The position numbers were made by a program, and so were the translations under genes. Shown here in pieces: positions 1 through 4,665 of a stretch of DNA of 6,090 bases. Location of the stretch: assembly GCA_903925435.1 (NCBI GenBank), contig CAIYFF010000171.1, forward strand, positions 1 through 6,090, given 5' to 3'. Positions within the stretch are counted from its first letter, which is position 1. Every line of letters begins with the position of its first letter. The notes under the pieces are model-generated. The model saw only the letters and a program-made list of their open reading frames with translations, was not told the DNA's origin and did no database searches. This stretch comes from an uncultured Planctomycetota bacterium. GTDB lineage: Bacteria; Planctomycetota; UBA1135; UBA2386.

Positions 1-183
1 GGCCTATCCATCGCCGTGGCCGGCGGCCTCGCGGTCAGCACCGTGACGACCGCGCTGGCAGTGCCGCTGTGCTACACGTTTGCCGACGACTGGGTCGCAT
101 GGCTGCGGCGTCGCGTCTCGAAGAAGCAGAAGCGCGCGGCCATCGCGAGCACGGGCGACGCAGCGCCGACCGCCGCAGTCTGA
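1..183 (+). CDS. RND-family efflux transporter, C-terminal fragment
   Basis: Only the last 60 residues and the TGA stop (181-183) are in the window; the gene begins upstream. The fragment has a glycine-rich hydrophobic stretch, SIAVAGGLAVSTVTTALAVP, then LCYTFADDW and a basic, Ala/Thr-rich tail (RRRVSKKQKR). This matches the last transmembrane helix and cytoplasmic tail of RND inner-membrane pumps (AcrB/MexB/CusA type). There the equivalent segment typically reads GG..(V/I)ST.LTL..VP.LY followed by a charged tail. Such proteins are proton-driven exporters working with a periplasmic adaptor and an outer-membrane channel. Substrate class (drugs or metals) cannot be judged from the C-terminus, because the diagnostic residues lie outside the window. 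The gene converges on the ureohydrolase gene with only 8 bases between the two stop codons. Family assignment is fairly secure for such a short piece; the sub-family is open. Confidence 0.78.
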   Translation, partial: GLSIAVAGGLAVSTVTTALAVPLCYTFADDWVAWLRRRVSKKQKRAAIASTGDAAPTAAV

Positions 184-191
184 TCCGCGCG

Positions 192-1208
192 TCAACGCTG
201 CGTGCGCAACGCGGTCCCGCACATCTTGTAGAGCAGTCGCGCGCCGACGTTCGCGTCCCACTCGTCTTTGCCGGGCGCGACTTCGACGAGGTCGAAGCCA
301 ACCACCGTCTTGCCCGACTCCGCAACGGTGTGCAGCAAGTGCGCGACCTCGGCGAACGACATGCCGCCTGGCACCGGCGTGCCCGTGCCAGGGCACAGGG
401 CCGGATCGAGGCCGTCGATGTCGAAGCTGAGCCAAACCGCGTCCGGCAGCGCTGCTACCGCCTCCTTGCAGAGTTGGTCAAACGTGGCGCCGGTGAACAT
501 GCGGCGGCGCCACTCTTGGTCGTAGTGCGTGACGATTCGCCCGTTGCTGTTCGCGATCGCGAGCATCTCGTCTTCGCTGAAGTCGCGGATGCCGACTTGC
601 ACAAGCCTCGACACGCCTGGGATCTCGGCGAGCACGTTGTGGAAGATCGACGCGTGGCTCCAACGGAAGCCCTCGTAGGCCACGCGCAGGTCCGCATGCG
701 CATCGAGATGCAGGATGCCGAGCCCCGGGTGTCGCTCCGCTGCGGCGCGGATCGCGCCAAACGGCACCGAGTGGTCGCCTCCGAGGATGCCTGGGATCTT
801 GCCGCGCAGCAGCAACTCCGCCGTGAGCGCATGCGCGATCGCGTTGACGAGGTTGCCCGCGGCATCGACCGCCGCGACCGCTTCGGCATCGTCCGCGCCA
901 GCGCCGCCGCGCCGCACGATCGGCTCGCACAGAAGCCGGGCCTGTGTGTGCGCGGCTTCGAGCACCGGATCCGGGTCGAGCAGGCAGATGCCCTTCTCGT
1001 AGATGCGGCCGTGCTGCAGGTCGTAGAGATCGATTTGCTTGCTCGCGCCAAGGATCGCTTGCGGCCCCTTCTCTGCGCCGCCGCCATACGACACCGTTGC
1101 CGCGAACGGCATCGGGATCAGCACGACGCGCGCGTCGTGTTCCTCGTGCGGCAGTCCGAAGATGCCGGACTCAGGGCTAGCTGCTGCGCTCGGATCGAAT
1201 GCGTCCAT
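192..1208 (-). CDS. speB: Ureohydrolase (agmatinase/arginase family), probably agmatinase-like
   Basis: A 338-residue protein of the Mn-dependent ureohydrolase fold, which hydrolyses guanidino compounds to urea plus an amine. All metal-binding motifs are present in order: GGDHS (143-147, His146), DAHADLR (169-175, Asp169, His171, Asp173) and SFDIDGLDPA (261-270, Asp263, Asp265). The late conserved Glu309 (LVEVAP) is also there. The segment SHASIF (184-189) resembles the substrate-side loop of Bacillus-type agmatinases more than the arginase loop. That favours agmatine to putrescine plus urea, but formiminoglutamase, guanidinobutyrase or guanidine hydrolase activity cannot be excluded. The N-terminal core begins near residue 28 (ARVVLIPMPF), so the ATG at 1208 gives a reasonable short leader. 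No close Shine-Dalgarno is seen; a GAGGGG lies 17 bases before the ATG. Residues about 80-138 form a longer, Ala-rich insertion between the first strand region and GGDHS. The gene has no same-strand neighbour. A minus-strand terminator and stem-loops lie just upstream (1245-1430) and may control it. Confidence 0.9.
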   Translation of the reverse strand: MDAFDPSAAASPESGIFGLPHEEHDARVVLIPMPFAATVSYGGGAEKGPQAILGASKQIDLYDLQHGRIYEKGICLLDPDPVLEAAHTQARLLCEPIVRRGGAGADDAEAVAAVDAAGNLVNAIAHALTAELLLRGKIPGILGGDHSVPFGAIRAAAERHPGLGILHLDAHADLRVAYEGFRWSHASIFHNVLAEIPGVSRLVQVGIRDFSEDEMLAIANSNGRIVTHYDQEWRRRMFTGATFDQLCKEAVAALPDAVWLSFDIDGLDPALCPGTGTPVPGGMSFAEVAHLLHTVAESGKTVVGFDLVEVAPGKDEWDANVGARLLYKMCGTALRTQR

Positions 1209-1244
1209 GCCGCGCAGTTACCGATCCCCTCGCCCACCGCACAG

Positions 1245-1293
1245 AAAAAAAGGCCCCCTGACCGGGAAACATGTCATCGGAATCGTCAGGAGG
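1245..1293 (-). terminator. Rho-independent terminator upstream of the ureohydrolase gene (possible attenuator)
   Basis: Read on the minus strand, CCTCCTGAC (1293-1285) can pair with GTCAGGGGG (1262-1254) in a 9-bp stem with a single G-U pair, closing a loop of about 22 bases. It is followed by CC and seven T (1251-1245), so the polarity is unambiguous: plus-strand reading has no T run after the stem. The T run ends 37 bases before the ureohydrolase ATG at 1208. A terminator in that position is typical of transcription attenuation. It could instead end a separate small RNA encoded on the minus strand between here and about 1500. A second copy of the 5' arm, CCTCCTGGC (1334-1326), could pair with the same GTCAGGGGG over 9 positions with G-U pairs, giving a possible alternative fold. 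Confidence 0.62.
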
Positions 1294-1343
1294 AGGGACA
1301 AGAGACACAGAGTCGTCGGGTCCCAGCCAGGAGGCACACTCGT

Positions 1344-1430
1344 CTCACACGGGTCCATGCCACCCGTGCGAGGAGGACTAGAACGACGGCTGCGAGAAGT
1401 TACGTCGCAGTGGTTTCCCAATGCCGTCAT
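1344..1430 (-). promoter_or_regulatory. Candidate structured leader RNA or small RNA upstream of the ureohydrolase gene
   Basis: Two strong secondary structures are visible on the minus strand. The first is a multi-stem element (1430-1383). An outer stem ATGACGG/CCGTCGT (1430-1424 with 1389-1383, one G-U) encloses a small TGG-GAAA-CCA GNRA hairpin (1420-1411) and a CTGCGA/TCGCAG stem (1410-1405 with 1395-1390), giving a three-way junction shape. The second is a long hairpin (1372-1344) with 11 continuous pairs, CTCGCACGGGT against ACCCGTGTGAG, and a 7-base loop GGCATGG. In both, one pair is G-U on the minus strand and would be an A-C mismatch on the plus strand, so the minus strand is the likelier RNA. 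The terminator at 1293-1245 follows. I compared it from memory with guanidine-I/II/III, TPP, FMN, cobalamin, SAM, glycine, THF, c-di-GMP and fluoride riboswitches and found no match. Its function is unknown; there is no clear promoter upstream. Confidence 0.45.
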
Positions 1431-1511
1431 CCGCACCGGAAGCACGCGGACTGCGCCGAACTGCGTCCTCGATCGGGCTCTCGTTCGTGCGCACGCAGCG
1501 CGAAATCCTGC

Positions 1512-1540
1512 TTGAGTCCGACGGGGTCGTCTGCTTACTT
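1512..1540 (+). promoter_or_regulatory. Possible promoter for the CAU-anticodon tRNA
   Basis: TTGAGT (1512-1517) resembles a sigma-70 -35 box in its first four bases. A T-rich stretch, CTTACTTC (1534-1541), lies about 16-17 bases further on, where a -10 box would be expected. A transcript starting about seven bases after it would begin just before the tRNA at 1553. The -10 match is poor, so this rests mostly on position. Confidence 0.3.
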
Positions 1541-1552
1541 CCTCGCCCCCAC

Positions 1553-1629
1553 GGCAGGATAGCTCAGTTGGTTAGAGCGGTGCCTTCATAAGGCATAGGT
1601 CGCCGGTTCAAGTCCGGCTCCTGCTACCA
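1553..1629 (+). tRNA. tRNA with CAU anticodon (elongator tRNA-Met, or tRNA-Ile2)
   Basis: A complete cloverleaf of 77 bases including an encoded CCA (1627-1629). The acceptor stem is GGCAGGA (1553-1559) with TCCTGCT (1619-1625), including a terminal G-U pair. The D stem is GCTC/GAGC (1562-1565, 1575-1578). The anticodon stem is GTGCC/GGCAT (1580-1584, 1592-1596) around loop TTCATAA with anticodon CAT (1587-1589). The T arm is GCCGG-TTCAAGT-CCGGC (1602-1618), and the discriminator is A (1626). The G-U first pair, rather than an unpaired first base, argues against initiator tRNA-fMet, as does the lack of three G-C pairs next to the anticodon loop. CAU is used by both elongator Met and by Ile2, where C34 is converted to lysidine by TilS. 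The sequence alone does not separate these two securely. Confidence 0.96.
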
Positions 1630-1635
1630 CACCTC

Positions 1636-1652
1636 GCTGCGTCCGACGCAGC
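1636..1652 (+). terminator. Small perfect hairpin just after the tRNA
   Basis: GCTGCGT (1636-1642) pairs perfectly with ACGCAGC (1646-1652) around a CCG loop, seven bases after the tRNA CCA end. There is no T run directly after it, so it is not a classical intrinsic terminator. It may act in 3' processing or pausing. The first T runs on this strand are TTTT at 1696-1699 and TTTTT at 1724-1728. The latter follows a weak 4-bp CTGC/GCAG stem (1711-1723). Confidence 0.3.
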
Positions 1653-1672
1653 AGTCGCGCGCGCCCCCGATT

Positions 1673-1756
1673 CGAATCGGCGCTGCGCGCGCTGGTTTTC
1701 CGAATCGGCGCTGCGCGGAGCAGTTTTTCGAATCGGCGCTGCGCGCCCGGGCTACG
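1673..1756. repeat. Three tandem 28-bp repeat units between the tRNA and folE
   Basis: The 17-base core CGAATCGGCGCTGCGCG occurs at 1673, 1701 and 1729, exactly 28 bases apart. The 11-base remainder of each unit varies: CGCTGGTTTTC in the first and GAGCAGTTTTT in the second. The third unit runs into the folE stop codon and last codon. The left edge overlaps a perfect 14-base palindrome, CCGATTCGAATCGG (1667-1680). On the folE strand the array forms the 3' untranslated region, with the cores reading CGCGCAGCGCCGATTCG followed by A-rich linkers. It could be a slipped-strand duplication, a protein-binding array or a degenerate terminator series. The 17-base core was not noticed elsewhere in the window. 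Confidence 0.85.
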
Positions 1757-2327
1757 AGCCGCGCGCGAGCTTCAAGAACTCCGTCCGCGTGCGCTCGTCG
1801 CTGCGGAACAGCCCGATCAAGCAGCTCGTCACGGTGCTGGAGTTCTGCTTCTCGACGCCGCGCATCATCATGCACAGATGGCGGGCCTCGATGATGACGC
1901 CGACGCCCTTGGGCTGGAGCACGTCCTGCAGCGCGTGCGCGACCTGCATCGTGAGCCGTTCTTGGACCTGGAGCCGCCGCGCATACACATCGACGACGCG
2001 CGCGATCTTGGACAGCCCAACGATCTTCTTGTCCGGGATGTAGGCGATGTGCGCCCGACCGAAGAACGGCGCGAGATGGTGTTCGCATAGCGAATACATC
2101 TCGATGTCCTTCACGAGCACCATCTCGTCGGACTCGGACTCGAACAGCGCAGTGCCGATGACCGAGCGCGCGTCCTTCTTGTAGCCCTCGGTGTAGAAGC
2201 GCATCGCCTTCTCAAAGCGCTTGGGCGTGTCGCGCAGGCCCTCGCGCAGTGGCTCGGGGTCGATCTCGCGCAGGATCTGCGCGACCGACTGCTGCATGGG
2301 AGTGTCGCTGCCGCCGTGGCTCGTCAT
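1752..2327 (-). CDS. folE: GTP cyclohydrolase I
   Basis: Converts GTP to 7,8-dihydroneopterin triphosphate plus formate, the first step of tetrahydrofolate (and, in some organisms, queuosine or biopterin) synthesis in the cytoplasm. From the ATG at 2327 the protein has 191 residues. The family signatures are all present: EGLRDTPKRF (29-38), SLCEHHLAPF with zinc ligands Cys81 and His84 and catalytic His83, the GTP-binding region around QVQERLT (120-126), and EARHLCMMMRGV with the third zinc ligand Cys152. The Cys81-Cys152 spacing of 71 equals that of the E. coli enzyme (Cys110-Cys181). The zinc-dependent FolE1 type is therefore intact. The open frame extends upstream to 2510, but those residues are Arg/Ala-rich and lie inside the permease gene, so 2327 is preferred. 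An ATG at 2363 is the next alternative, and neither has a strong Shine-Dalgarno. It lies 52 bases after the permease stop on the same strand and is probably co-transcribed. Tandem repeats begin at its stop codon. Confidence 0.95.
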   Translation of the reverse strand: MTSHGGSDTPMQQSVAQILREIDPEPLREGLRDTPKRFEKAMRFYTEGYKKDARSVIGTALFESESDEMVLVKDIEMYSLCEHHLAPFFGRAHIAYIPDKKIVGLSKIARVVDVYARRLQVQERLTMQVAHALQDVLQPKGVGVIIEARHLCMMMRGVEKQNSSTVTSCLIGLFRSDERTRTEFLKLARGS

Positions 2328-2379
2328 AGGTTCGTTGTAGCGAAGGAAACCGTGCGGCTCCATCGCACGGACCGCTTCG

Positions 2380-3780
2380 TCAGCTGCGGCCGCCCGGATT
2401 CGCCGCGCTTTGGCGCAGCATCCGGAGGCAGAACGGAATGCCCAGCCCGACCAGCAGGGAGCCAAGCAGCGACGGCCAGGGCTTCTGCGCGATCGCGCCG
2501 ATCGCGACAAGGCCAGCGCCCACCGCGAACATCACTGCGGCGAAGCCCGCAAAGGGGATGCGCGACTGCGGTGCACCCATGCGGCGACGCAGCGACAGAA
2601 GGGCGAGCCCGCACATGCCGTAGACCAGCCAATCGACGAACACGACGCTATCGCAGACGAAGTCGAGGACCGACAGCGTGCGCTTGTCCGAATCGCCCTC
2701 GAGTCCTGCGAGCAGTCGCACCGCCGCGTGCACGAGCACGAGCAATGTCGCAGCCCACAACCCGTGCGCCAGCACGCCCACGACCGGCGTGCCCGTTCGC
2801 GCATCGACGCGCGCGAACAGGCGCGGAAACAGCCCTTCCTGCGCCATCGCGAGCAGCACATACGGCGGCGCCATGCAGATCGTGTTCATGATGCCCATCG
2901 CGGACACTGCGACCATGCCCGCGAACGCGCGCTGCCCCCACGAGCCAAAGGCGGCCTGCGCTGCATCCGCGCCGATCGCGCTCGACTGGCGCGCGCCGTC
3001 GAACGAAAGCAGCGACAGATACGCCAGGTTGATCGCGAAGTAGATCAGGACCACGACGCCGACTCCGCACAGGATGCCGATCGGCACGTCGCGCTGCGGC
3101 CGCCGCGCTGCGCCTGCGACGAATGAGCCTTGCTGCCAACCGCCGATCGCAAACAGCACGGGCAACATCGCAGCGGCAAGGCGCGACCAGATCGTGCCGC
3201 CCGCCGACTCCAGCGCCGCCACAGGCGCAGTGCCGCTGGCAGCAAGACCCGCAGCGGCGACCAGCACCAGGATCGCGCCGATCTTCGCGACAATCAGCGT
3301 GTTCTGCACTCGCTTGCCGACGCGCAGCGACAGCAGGTTGGTGGCCATGAACGCGAGGATCGACGCTGCCGCCAACACGACGCGCATCGTTCCGTCGCAG
3401 ACGGGCGCGCCGAACAGCGCGCGTTCCCAGTGCTCGACCATCAGCAGCGCCACGACCGTCAGCGCGCCGCTCTGGATGACCAGCCAATTGGCCCAACCGA
3501 ACAAGAACGCAGGAACGCGGCCAAACGCGGCGAGCAGGTAGCGGAACACGCCGCCGTGCCCAGGCACGCGCGCGGCAAGGTCGGCGAACACGAGCGCGCC
3601 AAGGACCGCGAGCACGCCGCCGAGCCCCCACGCGAGCAGCATCTCGAACGGCGAATCCACGCGCCGCGCGACCGCGCCCGGCGTGAAGAAGATGCCGATG
3701 CCTACGATGCCGCCGATGACGACGCACGCGATGTCGAACGGCGACAGCGCCGCGCTGGCTGCGTAGCCTTGTTGCGCCAT
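2380..3780 (-). CDS. APC-superfamily amino acid permease
   Basis: A 466-residue integral inner-membrane protein with about twelve hydrophobic segments, roughly at 17-36, 46-67, 90-113, 133-153, 161-181, 200-222, 233-259, 284-311, 332-357, 371-398, 409-430 and 436-454. The first helix carries the broken-helix motif GIGIFF (27-32), preceded by LSPFD. Helix 6 carries FAIGGWQQ (210-217), matching the unwound substrate-binding segments of the amino acid-polyamine-organocation transporters. VPGHGGVFRYL (72-82) fits the conserved loop after helix 2. These features point to an amino acid transporter of the LAT/SLC7-like branch, either proton symporter or exchanger. Substrate is not predictable here; a polyamine or arginine link with the nearby ureohydrolase is only speculation. 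The start at 3780 puts the usual 10-15 residues before LSPFD, while the open frame reaches 3912 with ATGs at 3828 and 3912. folE follows 52 bp downstream. The start codon overlaps that proposed for the divergent gene, within CCATGG. Confidence 0.9.
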   Translation of the reverse strand: MAQQGYAASAALSPFDIACVVIGGIVGIGIFFTPGAVARRVDSPFEMLLAWGLGGVLAVLGALVFADLAARVPGHGGVFRYLLAAFGRVPAFLFGWANWLVIQSGALTVVALLMVEHWERALFGAPVCDGTMRVVLAAASILAFMATNLLSLRVGKRVQNTLIVAKIGAILVLVAAAGLAASGTAPVAALESAGGTIWSRLAAAMLPVLFAIGGWQQGSFVAGAARRPQRDVPIGILCGVGVVVLIYFAINLAYLSLLSFDGARQSSAIGADAAQAAFGSWGQRAFAGMVAVSAMGIMNTICMAPPYVLLAMAQEGLFPRLFARVDARTGTPVVGVLAHGLWAATLLVLVHAAVRLLAGLEGDSDKRTLSVLDFVCDSVVFVDWLVYGMCGLALLSLRRRMGAPQSRIPFAGFAAVMFAVGAGLVAIGAIAQKPWPSLLGSLLVGLGIPFCLRMLRQSAANPGGRS

Positions 3781-4171
3781 GGCTTGCTTGCCGTTCGCCA
3801 ACTCGTGCTGGTCGTCGCATCGCGTCATCGCGGCGATGCTAACCCTGATCTTTGCGATCGCTGCGTGCTCGACCGTGCCGTCGCGCGAATGGCCTGCGCA
3901 CGAACAGTGCACGGTGGTCGCCGACTATGCAGCCGATCGCGCGCCGATCGAGTTGCCGACGTCGCGCGAAGACCTCACCGTGCTCGCACTGTCGATCGAG
4001 CCCGAGGGCTCGACCGAGAGCTTCGAAGGCGGCCGCCGCGTGTTGCGGCCAGCGCCTGGCGCCTCGCGCGTCCGCGTGACCTGCACCTACCGCGTCTACG
4101 CGCAAGGCGGCGTGATCCCGCGACCCGAGGAGCTGTTTGTCGGCGCCAACGTGCGCGTCGTGCAACCGTGA
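3779..4171 (+). CDS. Putative lipoprotein of unknown function
   Basis: I do not recognise a family. From the ATG at 3779 the product has 130 residues, and from the internal ATG at 3836 it has 111. The segment R-VIAAMLTLIFAIAA-C looks like a lipoprotein signal peptide with a lipobox ending IAAC, the Cys being residue 30 (residue 11 from the later start). The later start would leave only ten residues and no positive charge before the Cys, so an upstream start (ATG 3779 or TTG 3788) gives the better signal. The mature part is about 100 residues, rich in Val, Arg and Glu. Two further Cys, in QCTVVADY and VTCTYRVY, could form a disulfide, and the tail is GANVRVVQP. The first-start version overlaps the permease start on the opposite strand, so the exact start is uncertain. 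It lies 98 bp upstream of the cytochrome gene and may be the first gene of that group. An opposite-strand open frame over the same region lacks protein-like character. Confidence 0.6.
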   Translation: MACLPFANSCWSSHRVIAAMLTLIFAIAACSTVPSREWPAHEQCTVVADYAADRAPIELPTSREDLTVLALSIEPEGSTESFEGGRRVLRPAPGASRVRVTCTYRVYAQGGVIPRPEELFVGANVRVVQP

Positions 4172-4269
4172 CCGCGCGTAGCCGTGCCACCCCGTTCCGC
4201 TGCGCAGAACGTCCTGCGCACGCAGGCCGAACCCTTCCCTTGGCGCGCGCGACTTCGCAGACTGCGCGG

Positions 4270-4665
4270 ATGCCTCGCGCCATCCCCCGCCTCTCCGCCC
4301 TCGTGCTCGCGTTCGCGGCCGCTTGTGCCGCGTCGTCCAGCAGCGCGGTGTGGAAGTCCGTCATGAAGGACGTCGGCGCGAGCTACAAGACCGTGCACCG
4401 CGCGATCGACCCCGAGACGCAAGGCGACCTCCACGCGGCGGCGCACGCAGCGCGCGAAGCGGCGCGCTTGGTCCGCACCGGCTACGGCGTGCACGAAGAC
4501 CTCAGCATTCCGCGCTTTGGGCAGTATGCGCGCGAATGCGAGCAATGGCTGCTCGCGATCGCGCACGAAGCACAGTCCGGCCACGGCGCCCGCGCGCGCG
4601 AACTGCTGCGCGGCCAAGACCCGTGCACGAAGTGCCACGAAGCCGCGGAGAAGCGCGAATGGTGA
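4270..4665 (+). CDS. Exported c-type cytochrome-like protein with C-terminal CxxCH
   Basis: 131 residues. The N-terminus has a signal sequence, MPRAIPRLSALVLAFAAACA. The LAFAAAC segment could be a lipobox with Cys19 as the lipidated residue, or the site could be cut by signal peptidase I. The mature part is mostly predicted helix, with WKSVMKDVGASYKTVHRAI (28-46), an Ala/His/Arg-rich stretch (52-70) and ECEQWLLAIAHEAQ (89-102). It ends with one heme-attachment motif CTKCH (Cys119, Cys122, His123) close to the C-terminus. A C-terminal CxxCH after a helical bundle, with a VMK.VG element near the mature N-terminus, recalls cytochrome c-prime and related small periplasmic cytochromes. The assignment is by architecture only. 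Its partner or role in electron transfer is unknown. The open frame continues far upstream without a stop, antisense to the permease, so the ATG at 4270 is chosen for its signal peptide. Its last seven bases overlap the next gene. Confidence 0.8.
   Translation: MPRAIPRLSALVLAFAAACAASSSSAVWKSVMKDVGASYKTVHRAIDPETQGDLHAAAHAAREAARLVRTGYGVHEDLSIPRFGQYARECEQWLLAIAHEAQSGHGARARELLRGQDPCTKCHEAAEKREW
4647..4653 (+). promoter_or_regulatory. Ribosome binding site of the GalT-like gene
   Basis: GGAGAAG inside the end of the cytochrome gene. The GGAG core ends eight bases before the ATG at 4659, and this spacing favours that ATG over the GTG at 4662. It supports translational coupling with the overlapping upstream gene. 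Confidence 0.6.

Noticed and set aside
1209..1552. Guanidine-I (ykkC) riboswitch before the ureohydrolase
   Set aside because: The expected CUAGGG, GGUCCGAGAG and AAAAGCCCGGGAG-type signatures were looked for on the minus strand and not found.
69..1562. Long plus-strand open frame (497 codons) across the ureohydrolase gene, leader and tRNA
   Set aside because: It is antisense to a clearly recognised ureohydrolase, is Arg/Ala/His-rich without any domain, and runs into the tRNA. Such shadows are common at this GC content.
1673..1756. CRISPR array
   Set aside because: Only three cores of 17 bases separated by 11 bases, no cas genes, and spacing far too short for spacers.
1553..1756. tRNA-associated integration (att) site of a genomic island
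   Set aside because: No integrase gene is visible and no repeat of the tRNA 3' end was seen in the window; the neighbouring repeats are unrelated to the tRNA sequence.
2328..2510. N-terminal extension of folE inside the permease gene
   Set aside because: These residues do not resemble the family, overlap the permease coding region, and the 191-residue form matches FolE length and motif spacing.
4184..4366. Small plus-strand open frame (60 codons) overlapping the cytochrome start
   Set aside because: It is in another frame from the cytochrome, has no signal or motif, and its composition is that of a shadow frame.
3130..4665. Long plus-strand open frame (511 codons) ending with the cytochrome sequence
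   Set aside because: The first part is antisense to the permease and of low complexity; only the part from 4270 has a signal peptide and heme motif.
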